A stretch of 64,000 bases of DNA from Phytoactinopolyspora mesophila (GTDB lineage: Bacteria > Actinomycetota > Actinomycetes > Jiangellales > Jiangellaceae): the NCBI RefSeq assembly GCF_010122465.1, contig NZ_WLZY01000005.1, positions 124,001 through 188,000 of the forward strand, in the 5' to 3' direction. Shown here piece after piece: positions 21,753 through 30,869 of the stretch. The translations under genes and the position numbers were made by a program. Positions within the stretch are counted from its first letter, which is position 1; every line of letters begins with the position of its first letter. The notes under the pieces are model-generated. The model saw only the letters and a program-made list of their open reading frames with translations. It had not been told where the DNA came from and did not search any database.

Positions 21753-23084
21753 GTGAGCGGCCATGAGCTGAACGACATGTTGAAAGACCATGACCTTCAA
21801 TATCTGAAGGAATGGTTGAGTATGCAACAACCGCACACTATTGCCGACGAATTGATCCGGGTCGACTCAGCCGGCATGGCACTGGTCTTCAGGCTGTTGG
21901 ACAAGGGCAAGGCCCTGGCCGTATTCGAAGAACTCGACCCCGCCGATCAGCAAGAGATCCTTGCGGGCATGCGCGACCGCGCATTTCGTGAGCTGGTCGA
22001 GGGGATGGACCCCGACGACCGCGCCCGGCTCATCGACGAGGTTCCGGCCAAAGTCGCCAAGCGGGTCCTCGCCGGGCTGAGCCCACACGAACGGCAGATG
22101 ACCGCCGCGCTGCTCGGGTATCCGGAGGACTCGGTCGGGCGGCGGATGACGCCACAGGTGGTCGCCCTGCACCGGAACCTGTCGGTCGCCGAAGCATTGG
22201 ACGTGATCCGCACCAAAGGTGCCAGCGCCGAGACCGTCTACACCCTGGCCGTCGTTGACGACGGCCGCCGGCTGATCGGGGTCGCCTCGCTACGTGACCT
22301 GGTGACGGCTCCGACCGACTGGCGCGTCGGAGACATCGCCGAGACGGAGTACGTCTCCGCCCGAGCCACCGACGACGCCGAATATGCCGCCAGGCTGATG
22401 CGGGACGCGAACCTGCTCGACTTGCCGATCGTCGACAGCGAAGGCCGCCTGCTCGGCTTCCTGACCATTGATGACGCCGTCGAGCTGATCGAAGCCGCGG
22501 ACACCGAGGACGCATACCGGCAGTCCGGTTCGGAACCCCTGGGCGGTCTCTACTTGCTGGCGACGATCCGGTTGCTGGCCAGCCGCCGGGCGCCCTGGCT
22601 GATGCTGTTGTTCATCGCCGCGATCATGACGATCAACGTGCTGGACTTCTTCGAGGAAAACCTCGCTGAGGTCACCGCGTTGGCACTGTTCATCCCGATG
22701 ATCACTGGTACGGGTGGTAACACGGGATCGCAGTCGGCCACGTCCGTGGTCCGGGCGCTGGCGCTCGGCGATATCCGGCCGCGCGACCTGCCCCTGGTGC
22801 TGTGGCGTGAGGCACGTGTCGGTGCGCTACTCGGTGTGGCGCTCGCGATCGTCGGGATCGGCATCGCGACGTTCTTCGCCGACTTCCAGCTGGCGATCGT
22901 GGTGGCGATATCGCTGCTGGTGGTGTGTACGTGGGCGGCGATCGTAGGTGGCTGTATGCCGCTGCTGGCGAAGAAGCTGGGGATCGACCCCGCCGTGGTC
23001 TCGGCGCCCATGGTGGCGACACTGGTCGACGCTACGGGGCTGATCATCTACTTCCTGACCGCCCGGGCGGTGCTCGGTATCTAG
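21753..23084 (+). CDS. mgtE: Magnesium transporter MgtE
   Basis: MgtE is a gated Mg2+ channel. The N-domain (about 20-130, VFEELDPADQQEILAGM, MDPDDRARLIDEVPAKVAKR) and two CBS domains (about 135-255) sense Mg2+; five membrane helices follow, with the selectivity motif TGTGGNTGSQSATSVVRAL near residue 335. Length 443 from GTG 21753, which has AGGCGGTGAG upstream; GTG 21720 is an alternative. The 278-base gap before it (21475-21752) holds a TTGACT at about 21563 but no riboswitch that can be firmly recognised. Confidence 0.93.
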   Translation: MSGHELNDMLKDHDLQYLKEWLSMQQPHTIADELIRVDSAGMALVFRLLDKGKALAVFEELDPADQQEILAGMRDRAFRELVEGMDPDDRARLIDEVPAKVAKRVLAGLSPHERQMTAALLGYPEDSVGRRMTPQVVALHRNLSVAEALDVIRTKGASAETVYTLAVVDDGRRLIGVASLRDLVTAPTDWRVGDIAETEYVSARATDDAEYAARLMRDANLLDLPIVDSEGRLLGFLTIDDAVELIEAADTEDAYRQSGSEPLGGLYLLATIRLLASRRAPWLMLLFIAAIMTINVLDFFEENLAEVTALALFIPMITGTGGNTGSQSATSVVRALALGDIRPRDLPLVLWREARVGALLGVALAIVGIGIATFFADFQLAIVVAISLLVVCTWAAIVGGCMPLLAKKLGIDPAVVSAPMVATLVDATGLIIYFLTARAVLGI

Positions 23085-23200
23085 CGTCTATTCGACGACG
23101 GGTTCGCCCGGCCGACGATCTCTCTCGTCGGTATCACCCGATGTGGGCTTGATGTGCCCCTGCAACAGGAGGTCGACGCAGAGTTCATGGAGAGCGTGCG

Positions 23201-25576
23201 ATGAACACAGGTCAGCGCCGCGTTCTCGCCGCGCATGCTCCGGCGGCCCCGCTCACTGGACACCTCCGGCTTGGTGGCCGGTCGGCTGCCGGCGGTGAGA
23301 TTCGCGTCGACAGTCAGAGCCTGTGGCGCGACGGAGAACCTTGGTTCCCGGTCATGGGCGAGTTCCACTACGCACGCTATCCGCGTGCCGAGTGGGACGC
23401 CGAGCTGCGCAAGATGCGCGCCGGCGGCATCACGGTCGTCGGAGCCTATGTCTTTTGGATCCTTCACGAGGAGCGCCGAGGTCACTACCGCTGGGACGGG
23501 GACCGGGACCTTCGCGCGTTCGCGGAGCTGTGCGCCGACGTCGGGCTCGACATCGTCGCCCGGATAGGCCCGTGGGGTCACGGCGAAGCGCGCAACGGCG
23601 GGTTCCCGGAATGGGTGATGGCTCTCGATCTTGACACGCGCACGAACGATTCTCAGTACCTCGACATCGTCCGTCCCTGGTACGGCGAGATCGCCCAGCA
23701 GCTCGAGGGGCTGTTCTGGACGGAAGGCGGCCCCGTCGTCGCGGTACAGATCGAGAACGAGCTCCACGACCAACCGGACCACCTGCTCACCCTGAAGCGG
23801 ATGGCCCAGCAGGCTGGGTTCTCGGTGCCGTTGTGGACGGTCACCGGCTGGGGACGAGCTGACATCCCGCGCGACGAGTTCATCCCCGTCTTCGGAGGCT
23901 ACCCGGAGGCTGCCTGGGACGAACACGACGCAGGCTGGGCCCGTCAGAGCCGGCTGCACTTCTTCTTCACCCATGTGCGAGACGACTTCACCATCGGGTC
24001 CGACCTCCACCAGGACGCTGACGCGGAATCCGGGTCGAGGTCCGACGACGGAGGCGGGGCGATCGGAGGCGATGCGGAAGGTGCTTTGGGGCCAGAGCTC
24101 GAGCGCTATCCGTTCGCAACCTGCGAGCTGGGCGGTGGCATGTACACCGCCTACCACCGACGGCCACTCGTGGAGGCCGAGGACGTCGCCGCCATCTCAC
24201 TGGTCAAGCTCGGGTCGGGCTCCACTTGGCAGGGCTACTACATGTACCACGGGGCCACTCAGGTGATCGGCGAACTGACCACAACTCAGGAGTCGCATGC
24301 CACTGGCTACCCGAATGACTGCCCGGTTCTGTCCTACGACTTCCAGGCACCGCTGGGTGAGTTTGGCCAGGTCCGTCCGTCCTACTGCCTGCTCCGGCAG
24401 CAGGCGCTCTGGATCGAAGCTGAGGGACCACGGCTGGCCCGGATGCAGATGACACTCCCTGACGACAGCCCCACGGACGTCGATGACCACTCCACACTTC
24501 GATGGGTGTTGAGGTCGGACGGGGACTCCGGCTACCTCTTCGTCAACAACCACCAGCCAGTAGAAAGCCTGCCGCGGCATGAGGCCGTCGGCTTCGAAAT
24601 CCACGGACTCGGGGAGGGAGCCCTGAGGATTCCGACCGTGGAGTGCTCGATCGCTCCGGGCGCATTCTTCGCGTGGCCGCTGCGCCTGGATGCGGCGGGG
24701 GCTCGCGTCTCGGCGACCGCTCAGGTCGTGACTCGCCTCGGAGGGGGCTCTACGTCGGCGCTGGTCCTCACCGAGGTCGAAGGGATACCGGTCGAACTCC
24801 AGGTCGAGCACGGAACGGTTGATCAGGCGCCCCAAGGCGTCACCATGACGAACGAAGACGGCATGTCGGTTCTGCGCGATCTCCGTCCTGGCCTGGACTG
24901 CGCGGTCACCATCAGCGGTCCCGCGGGCACGGTGCGGGTCCTGATCCTGCGGGCCGACCAGGGACGCCATGTCAGCGTCGCACAGGGTCAGTTGTATGTG
25001 TCCGAGGCACCCGTCGTGGTGTTCGGCGACGGTCCTGCCGCCGTGACGACAGCCCGCACGGTGCGGGTCCATCGGTACCAGGAGGGCGACTGGTTCAGCA
25101 GTCAGCTGGAGGGCGCGGAGCCGGCGGTCGATGTTGCCTGCACCTCCAACCGCAGAGCAGGTCGGGCGCGGGACATCCCTCGCGGCGGACCACTCAACCG
25201 TGCGTCCGCCCCGACCGATGCCGATTTCGCAGGGGCCGCGGCGTGGACGCTCGACCTTCCGCGACAGCTCGTCGCGCACACCACCGATGACCGCGAGGTG
25301 CTCTTGCGGATCGACTACGTCGGCGATGCCGCCCGGCTGTACGCAGGGGACCAGCTGCTGGCCGACCATTTCTTCTACGGGCGTCCCTGGGAGGTGGGGC
25401 TGCGGCGGTTCGGAGACGTGCTCGATGAAGGACTCCGGCTCGAGATTCTCCCGCTGTCTGAGACGGCGCCGATCTACCTCTCGCCAGAGGTCCAGCCCGT
25501 GTATGTCGACGGGATCGCCCTCGCGCTGCGTAGTGTGTCGCTGCGCCAACGGGCCAGCGTCGGCATCCGGCTATGA
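23201..25576 (+). CDS. GH35 family beta-galactosidase
   Basis: A 791-residue glycoside hydrolase that should release beta-linked galactose. The TIM barrel (about 35-400) starts with PWFPVMGEFHYARYPRAEW and has the catalytic acid in VAVQIENELHD (about 187) and the nucleophile Glu in FATCELGGGMYTAYH (about 310). The rest is beta-sandwich domains. No signal peptide is seen, so it is probably cytoplasmic and acts on imported oligosaccharides. ATG 23201 has GAGAGCG upstream. It stands alone, with no transporter next to it; released galactose could enter the galTEK/pgm route in this window. Confidence 0.88.
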   Translation: MNTGQRRVLAAHAPAAPLTGHLRLGGRSAAGGEIRVDSQSLWRDGEPWFPVMGEFHYARYPRAEWDAELRKMRAGGITVVGAYVFWILHEERRGHYRWDGDRDLRAFAELCADVGLDIVARIGPWGHGEARNGGFPEWVMALDLDTRTNDSQYLDIVRPWYGEIAQQLEGLFWTEGGPVVAVQIENELHDQPDHLLTLKRMAQQAGFSVPLWTVTGWGRADIPRDEFIPVFGGYPEAAWDEHDAGWARQSRLHFFFTHVRDDFTIGSDLHQDADAESGSRSDDGGGAIGGDAEGALGPELERYPFATCELGGGMYTAYHRRPLVEAEDVAAISLVKLGSGSTWQGYYMYHGATQVIGELTTTQESHATGYPNDCPVLSYDFQAPLGEFGQVRPSYCLLRQQALWIEAEGPRLARMQMTLPDDSPTDVDDHSTLRWVLRSDGDSGYLFVNNHQPVESLPRHEAVGFEIHGLGEGALRIPTVECSIAPGAFFAWPLRLDAAGARVSATAQVVTRLGGGSTSALVLTEVEGIPVELQVEHGTVDQAPQGVTMTNEDGMSVLRDLRPGLDCAVTISGPAGTVRVLILRADQGRHVSVAQGQLYVSEAPVVVFGDGPAAVTTARTVRVHRYQEGDWFSSQLEGAEPAVDVACTSNRRAGRARDIPRGGPLNRASAPTDADFAGAAAWTLDLPRQLVAHTTDDREVLLRIDYVGDAARLYAGDQLLADHFFYGRPWEVGLRRFGDVLDEGLRLEILPLSETAPIYLSPEVQPVYVDGIALALRSVSLRQRASVGIRL

Positions 25577-25740
25577 GTTGCTGCTAGGAGTTCCGTAGTA
25601 GATATGACTGTTGGGCGGGATCCTGGGCGGTGGTCGGCATTCTTGCCACCGTGATCTCGGTTCTCGTGCGGGCGATGGCCGGCTTCAGGTTCGCGGGGAT
25701 CGGTGCCTCCACCTGCCGCCCACACACGGACACGTCAGAA

Positions 25741-25756
25741 GAGCCTCATTAGGCTC
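25741..25756. terminator. Short hairpin at the 3' ends of the GH35 and desaturase genes
   Basis: GAGCCT-CATT-AGGCTC forms a perfect 6-bp stem five bases beyond the desaturase stop. The rest of the 185-base convergent gap shows nothing else. Confidence 0.45.
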
Positions 25757-25761
25757 CGAGG

Positions 25762-26799
25762 TCAGGGGGCGATGAGGTTCTTCTCGCCGCCGTAGTCGTC
25801 GACCCGTTTGCCTTGGATGCGCTCCTCGCTCGGCCAGCGGACATCCCACACCCAGCCCAGCTTCTCGAAAATCTTGATGAGGCGGGCGCTGGAGTCGATC
25901 TGGCCCTTGAGCACGCCATGCCGGGCGCTCGTCGGGTCCGCATGGTGGAGGTTGTGCCAGGACTCGCCCATGGACAGCACGGCGAGCCACCATACGTTGC
26001 CGGACTTGTCCCGGCTCTCGAACGGGCGCTCGCCCATCGCGTGACAGATCGAGTTGATCGACCACGTCACGTGGTGCAGCAGGCCGATACGCACGAGTGT
26101 CGCCCAGAAGAAGGCCGTCAGTGCTCCGTGCCACGACCAGGTGGCGAGGCCGCCGATCACCGGCGGGAGCAACAGGGAGACCGCCACCCATAGCGGGAAC
26201 AACTGGTTGACCCGGCGGATGTCTTTGTCCTTGAGCAGGTCGGGTACATACTTCTGCTGGTCAGTGCGCTCGTTGTCGAACATCCAACCCATGTGCGCGT
26301 AGACCATGCCTTTGACCACGGCCGGAACACTGGTGCCGTAGCGCCAAGGCGAATGCGGGTCGCCTTCCTTGTCGGCGTACTTGTGGTGCCGGCGGTGGTC
26401 GGCGACCCAGTTGGTCACGGGCATCTCGATCGCGAGGCTGCCGGAAACGGCCATCGCGATCTTGAGTCCGCGATTCGCCTTGAAAGCCCGGTGGGTGAAA
26501 TGCCGGTGGAATCCGACAGTGATGCCATGACCGGCGATCAGGTACATCACCACCGCCAGGACCACGTCGAGCCAGCTGAGAAACCCGCCCATCCACGCGA
26601 AGGGGATGGCTGCCAGTAAGGCGATGAACGGGAGTCCGATGAAGATCGCGAGAACGATCCGTTTCCCGGCGGACGGGGTATCACCCTCGTGAGTGCCGAA
26701 GGAGGTGAGGGGCGCATCGCCCTTTTGGTCGGGGGTTGCGTCTGCCTCGGGCGCCGATGGCTGGCCTGCGGATTGCTTGAGAGTCTCGGTGGGAGCCAT
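25762..26799 (-). CDS. Acyl-CoA / fatty-acid desaturase (delta-9 type)
   Basis: A membrane di-iron desaturase that puts a double bond into long acyl chains. The three histidine boxes are HRHFTH, HRRHHK and HNLHH, with membrane pairs near 50-95 and 190-240. The motif order is like the mycobacterial DesA3/stearoyl-CoA desaturases. ATG 26799 follows GGAGG; the longer ORF to 26949 only adds non-conserved residues. Length 345. The first ~45 residues are polar and cytosolic. Its promoter gap contains the TCTAG..CTAGA palindrome (26952-26967). Confidence 0.93.
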   Translation of the reverse strand: MAPTETLKQSAGQPSAPEADATPDQKGDAPLTSFGTHEGDTPSAGKRIVLAIFIGLPFIALLAAIPFAWMGGFLSWLDVVLAVVMYLIAGHGITVGFHRHFTHRAFKANRGLKIAMAVSGSLAIEMPVTNWVADHRRHHKYADKEGDPHSPWRYGTSVPAVVKGMVYAHMGWMFDNERTDQQKYVPDLLKDKDIRRVNQLFPLWVAVSLLLPPVIGGLATWSWHGALTAFFWATLVRIGLLHHVTWSINSICHAMGERPFESRDKSGNVWWLAVLSMGESWHNLHHADPTSARHGVLKGQIDSSARLIKIFEKLGWVWDVRWPSEERIQGKRVDDYGGEKNLIAP

Positions 26800-26951
26800 G
26801 GACGGTCCTCCGGTGCTTAGGGATACCTTTCCTACGCAACCGTAACCTACGACGACGTAGGTCTTGAAATCTTGCAATGCCGGCCGGTTTGCGTCCATGC
26901 CAGTCTCGGTATCTCTGGACGTCATCCGTTCCGAGGGTAGGGGTATCACTG

Positions 26952-26967
26952 TCTAGTGCGGACTAGA
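26952..26967. promoter_or_regulatory. TCTAGT..ACTAGA palindrome upstream of desaturase and HTH gene
   Basis: TCTAGT-GCGG-ACTAGA is a perfect 6-bp inverted repeat in a divergent gap. It closely matches the site between pgm and trpS (16416-16430). Confidence 0.4.
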
Positions 26968-27011
26968 ACATGCGTTTGAATTCTAGTTAATGGCCAGGTA
27001 ATATATAGGTC

Positions 27012-27854
27012 ATGACGAAGTTGCGACATGTCGATGACGCCGAATTGGTGAGCAAGATTCACGCCATGCGTGAATCCGGCGCGACGTACGCGCAGATCAA
27101 GACCGAATTGCAGGTTGGCGCAAGCACCATTAGTCGCGTTCTTGGCGTCTATGGGAAAGGCCGGCGTCGTCCTACGATTTCCGACGACGTGCGCGCCCGT
27201 GCGCTCGCGCTGCGGCGGGAAGGTCAGTCGGTACCGGAGATCGCTCGTGAGCTGGGTATCGCGAAGAGCAGCGCCTGGGCGATCACCAAAGAGGTCGCGT
27301 GGAAGCCGACGCCAGGATCCAAGGAGCGCGCCAAACGCGCCGCCAGGATGCGCTGGGACCGAGAAACCGCGCGCCGGGCCGAAGAGCGCGAGCAAGCGGT
27401 GAGTGAGGCGGCTGCCTGGGTTGGCGAATTGAGTGATCGTGAGCTGATGTTGATCGGTGCCGTCTTGTACTGGGCGGAAGGGTCGAAAACGAAGCCATGG
27501 AACCCTACTGAGTGGCTCGGCTTCATCAACAGCGATCCTGACGTGATTCTGCTATATAGGGCCTGGCTCCGTCGGCTCGGCGTGGCTGATGAGCGGCTGA
27601 CATTCAGGGTGCACATTCACGAGTCTGCCGATGTGCAGGCCGCTGAACGATACTGGGCCGACGTTGTCGGCGTATCCGTCGACAGGTTCGCACGCGCGAC
27701 ACTGAAGAAGCACAATCCGAAGACGGTGCGTAAGAACACGTCCGAGGGTTATTACGGATGCTTGGTCATCTGCGCACGGAAGGGGGCCGCTGAGTATCGC
27801 CGGATGGACGGCATGTGGAGGGGAATCTGCCGGGCCGTGCGACAGATACAGTAG
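27012..27854 (+). CDS. HTH protein with LAGLIDADG-endonuclease-like C-terminal region
   Basis: No established function. Residues ~8-45 and ~55-95 look like two resolvase/transposase-type HTH units (AMRESGATYAQIKTEL..STISRVLG; LRREGQSVPEIARELGIAKS). A basic linker follows, then residues ~140-275 with GAVLYWAEGSKTK, EWLGFINSDPDVILLYRAWL, RVHIHESADVQAAERYWADV and GYYGCLVICARKGA. That order resembles a LAGLIDADG homing-endonuclease fold (inference). No integrase or transposase motif is seen. It ends 48 bases before tRNA-Gln, a typical place for site-specific insertions. Upstream DNA is unusually A+T-rich (TAATATATAG). Confidence 0.7.
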   Translation: MTKLRHVDDAELVSKIHAMRESGATYAQIKTELQVGASTISRVLGVYGKGRRRPTISDDVRARALALRREGQSVPEIARELGIAKSSAWAITKEVAWKPTPGSKERAKRAARMRWDRETARRAEEREQAVSEAAAWVGELSDRELMLIGAVLYWAEGSKTKPWNPTEWLGFINSDPDVILLYRAWLRRLGVADERLTFRVHIHESADVQAAERYWADVVGVSVDRFARATLKKHNPKTVRKNTSEGYYGCLVICARKGAAEYRRMDGMWRGICRAVRQIQ

Positions 27855-27902
27855 ACTCTTCGGGTGCGGCCTTCAGTCTTAGAGCTGAAATTTGGGCCAC
27901 AA

Positions 27903-27974
27903 TCCCGGGTAGTGTAATGGCAGCACGCGGGCTTTTGGTGCCTGTAGGTAGGGGTTCGAATCCTCTCCCGGGAG
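27903..27974 (+). tRNA. tRNA-Gln (anticodon TTG)
   Basis: The acceptor stem TCCCGGG (27903-27909) pairs with CCCGGGA (27967-27973), with G74 as discriminator. The D-arm is GTGTAATGGCAGCAC, the anticodon arm CGGGC-TTTTGGT-GCCTG, and the T-arm AGGGG-TTCGAAT-CCTCT. Loop positions 34-36 read TTG, decoding CAA/CAG. CCA is not encoded. Confidence 0.95.
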
Positions 27975-27977
27975 CTT

Positions 27978-27989
27978 GGTTCGAATCCT
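27978..27989 (+). repeat. Duplicate of the tRNA-Gln T-loop sequence
   Basis: GGTTCGAATCCT repeats bases 27953-27964 of the tRNA, immediately after its 3' end. This could be a worn tRNA copy or the remnant of an integration site. Too short to decide. Confidence 0.5.
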
Positions 27990-28082
27990 GGCGTAGATGT
28001 GACGTCGGGGTTCGTGCCGCTCGCGACGGGGGAGTATCGTCGTGCACGTTCCCGCCCCACCGATGCTCAGGAGCGAGCCCGC

Positions 28083-29543
28083 GTGACTACGCGTCCCGCA
28101 GCCGTTATCGTCCTCGCCGCGGGCGAGGGCACTCGGATGAAGTCGTCCATCCCTAAGGTCCTGCACGAGCTTTCCGGCCGATCCCTTGTCGGGCATGCGG
28201 TCGCCGCGGCCCAGTCTTTGGAGCCTGAACACCTGAGCGTAGTGGTCGGTCACGGCCGCGACCAGGTCACAGCGCACCTCGCTGATGCCGCGCCAGCGGT
28301 CACCACCGCGATCCAGGAAGAGCAGCTCGGAACGGGGCACGCCGTCCAGTGCGCACTCGCGATGCTGCCGGAACTGAGCGGCGTGGTGGTGGTGACCTAT
28401 GGAGATGTGCCGTTGCTGAGCGGTGACACGTTGCGTGCGCTGATCGATCAGCATGAGGCCGACTCCAATGGGGTCACGGTGCTGACCGCGCACGTCGCGG
28501 ACCCGACTGGCTATGGCCGGATCGTCCGTGACGAGCACGGCGCCGTTCTCCGGATCGTCGAGCACAAGGACGCCGATGAGGAAACGCGGCGGATCACCGA
28601 GATGAATTCCGGGATCTACGCATTCGACGCCGACGTTCTGCGCTCCGGATTAGCCCGGCTCACCGCGGACAACGTCCAGGGCGAGCTGTACCTGACCGAT
28701 GTGCTGGGCTTGGCCAGAGCTGACGGACGGCGTGTAGGCGCATTGGTGACCGGGGATGCGTGGCAGACCGAAGGGGTCAACGACCGATCCCAGCTCGCCG
28801 CGCTGAACCGTGAGATGAACCGGCGGGTCACCACGCAATGGATGCGTGCCGGTGTCACCATCATCGATCCGGCCACGACGTGGATCGATGTCACGGTGAC
28901 ACTCGAGCGCGACGTCGTTCTGCGGCCCGGCGTCCAGCTCCATGGTTCCACCCGCATCCACGAAGGAGCCGAGATCGGCCCGGACAGCACGCTGCGCGAC
29001 ACAACTGTCGACCGAGGCGCGGTGGTGATCCGGACACACGCCGAGGGCGCGGAGATCGGACCGCACGCCAACGTCGGGCCGTTCTCGTACCTGCGACCCG
29101 GTACCCGCCTGGGCAAGAAGGGCAAGATCGGCGGCTTCGTCGAGACCAAGAAGGCCGAGATCGGCGAGGGATCGAAGGTTCCGCATCTTTCGTACGTGGG
29201 TGATGCCACGATCGGCGACGGAGTCAACATCGGGGCCGGCACCATAGTCGCCAACTACGACGGCGTTCATAAGCACCACACAACTGTCGGAGACCACACC
29301 TTCGTCGGTAGCGATTCGGTGCTGGTCGCTCCTGTGGAGCTGGCTGACGGAAGCTACGTCGCGGCCGGCTCCACGGTGACATCTCACACTGAGCCTGGCG
29401 ATTTGGCCGTTGCCCGTGCGCGGCAGCGGAACGTGTCGGGCTGGGTCGATCGTCGACGGCCGGGTACATCAACACTCGAGGCTGCGCGTCGTGCGCGGGC
29501 GAGGCAGACTGGAAGTGACGTCGTCGAGGGGAGCGACCAATGA
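28083..29543 (+). CDS. glmU: Bifunctional UDP-GlcNAc pyrophosphorylase / GlcN-1-P acetyltransferase
   Basis: GlmU makes UDP-GlcNAc for peptidoglycan and other glycans. The uridylyltransferase loop is VLAAGEGTRMKSSIPKVLHE at the N-terminus; the C-terminal half is a left-handed beta-helix acetyltransferase with hexapeptide repeats (IGPHANVGPFSYLRPG, IGDGVNIGAGTIVANYDG) and the catalytic-histidine region FVETKKAEIGEGSK. GTG 28083 with AGGAG upstream gives 486 residues. Its stop overlaps the prs start (ATGA), forming the usual glmU-prs pair. Confidence 0.97.
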   Translation: MTTRPAAVIVLAAGEGTRMKSSIPKVLHELSGRSLVGHAVAAAQSLEPEHLSVVVGHGRDQVTAHLADAAPAVTTAIQEEQLGTGHAVQCALAMLPELSGVVVVTYGDVPLLSGDTLRALIDQHEADSNGVTVLTAHVADPTGYGRIVRDEHGAVLRIVEHKDADEETRRITEMNSGIYAFDADVLRSGLARLTADNVQGELYLTDVLGLARADGRRVGALVTGDAWQTEGVNDRSQLAALNREMNRRVTTQWMRAGVTIIDPATTWIDVTVTLERDVVLRPGVQLHGSTRIHEGAEIGPDSTLRDTTVDRGAVVIRTHAEGAEIGPHANVGPFSYLRPGTRLGKKGKIGGFVETKKAEIGEGSKVPHLSYVGDATIGDGVNIGAGTIVANYDGVHKHHTTVGDHTFVGSDSVLVAPVELADGSYVAAGSTVTSHTEPGDLAVARARQRNVSGWVDRRRPGTSTLEAARRARARQTGSDVVEGSDQ

Positions 29544-30517
29544 ACGGTCTACGGGCCAGTGGCACGAAGACGCTGATGTTGTTCGGCGGCCGGGCGCATC
29601 CCGAGCTCAACGCCGAAGTGGCCGAACGCCTCGGGGTCGAGCTCATCCCGATGAGGGCGCACGAGTTCGCCAACGGCGAGCTCTACGTCCGCTTCGACGA
29701 GAGCGTGCGCGGATGCGACGCATTCGTGGTTCAGAGCCACACCGCTCCGATCAACGACTGGATCATGGAACAGCTGGTCATGGTCGACGCCTTGAAACGT
29801 GCCTCGGCCAAGCGGATCACTGTGGTGATGCCCTTCTACGGATATGCACGTCAGGACAAGAAGCATCAGGGCCGCGAGCCGATCTCGGCCCGGTTGATCG
29901 CGGATATGTTCAAGACGGCAGGCGCGCATCGCCTGATGGCGGTGGATCTACACACCGCACAGATCCAGGGATTCTTCGACGGGCCGGTTGATCACCTGTG
30001 GGCGCTGCCGATCCTGGCTCGACACATCGCGGAGAACTATCAGACATCCAACATGACGGTTGTGTCGCCGGACGCCGGCCGGGTCCGGGTCGCCGACGTG
30101 TGGGCGGACCGGCTCGGCACACCGCTGGCGATCATCCACAAGCGCCGCGATCCCAATGTGGCCAATCAGGTCAAGGTGCATGAGGTTGTCGGTGATGTCG
30201 CCGGCCGCACCTGCCTGCTGGTCGACGACATGATCGACACCGCCGGCACCATCACCCAGGCCGCTGAGGCGCTCATCGCCAACGGAGCAGCGAACGTGAT
30301 CGTCGCGGCGACCCACGCGGTGCTCTCCGGGCCGGCGGTCGACCGGCTGAAGAACTCGAGCATCACCGAAGTAGTCGTCACCAACACGTTGCCGATCCCC
30401 GACGAACGTCGCTTCGACACCCTTACCGTGCTGTCCATCGCGCCGCTCCTGGCGCGGGCGATCCGTGAGGTTTTCGAGGACGGCTCGGTGACGAGTCTGT
30501 TTAACGGAAACACCTAA
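29540..30517 (+). CDS. prs: Ribose-phosphate pyrophosphokinase
   Basis: Prs makes PRPP, used for purines, pyrimidines, histidine, tryptophan and NAD. Marks are GRAHPELNAEVAERLG at the start, MPFYGYARQDKKHQGREPIS (ATP loop), DLHTAQIQGFFD, the flexible loop KRRDPNVANQVKV and the PRPP loop LLVDDMIDTAGTI (about 222-234). Length 325. It is translationally coupled to glmU. Confidence 0.97.
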   Translation: MNGLRASGTKTLMLFGGRAHPELNAEVAERLGVELIPMRAHEFANGELYVRFDESVRGCDAFVVQSHTAPINDWIMEQLVMVDALKRASAKRITVVMPFYGYARQDKKHQGREPISARLIADMFKTAGAHRLMAVDLHTAQIQGFFDGPVDHLWALPILARHIAENYQTSNMTVVSPDAGRVRVADVWADRLGTPLAIIHKRRDPNVANQVKVHEVVGDVAGRTCLLVDDMIDTAGTITQAAEALIANGAANVIVAATHAVLSGPAVDRLKNSSITEVVVTNTLPIPDERRFDTLTVLSIAPLLARAIREVFEDGSVTSLFNGNT

Positions 30518-30680
30518 GAGGTCGCGCAGAATGGGAGTCGCCGGGCTCGCGTGCCCGGGCATCCTGGAGGGCTTCGTTGTCGTCAGTCGACGCACAAACC
30601 CAGTGCGACTCCTTCCTCCGCCTTGCCCTCCAGGCGCCCGCCCCCGCTCGCTATCCGGCGCCCCATTCTGCGCGACCTCT
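30517..30680. repeat. 164-bp structured element with 19-bp perfect terminal inverted repeats
   Basis: AGAGGTCGCGCAGAATGGG (30517-30535) is matched exactly in inverse at 30662-30680. Inside it, CCGGGC/GCCCGG (30541-30558) and CCTGGAGGGC/GCCCTCCAGG (30563-30572 with 30625-30634) form further perfect stems, giving a multi-branched fold. It begins at the prs stop and has no ORF. The rest of the gap (30681-30869) carries a possible -10 TAGAAT (30738-30743) and the rplY ribosome site GGAGGAG. Confidence 0.8.
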
Positions 30681-30869
30681 AACACGCTGGATGAGGCGGA
30701 CCAGCCACCTGGTTCGCGTTGAGGGCGGCCGGGCGAGTAGAATCGCGTGGTTGCCTCGGCGAGGGCGCTCTGAACTGAGCTCCGTGATCGACGCGGTGCG
30801 CTTCTGGCGCGCTCGTCGCCGAACGCCACCTCACTTTGAGATCGAACACTCGCCTGGAGGAGTTTCACC

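Noticed and set aside
23201-25576. GH35 and GH67 genes as parts of one polysaccharide-use locus
   Set aside because: They are 21 kb apart, have different upstream sequences and lack shared transporters or regulators.
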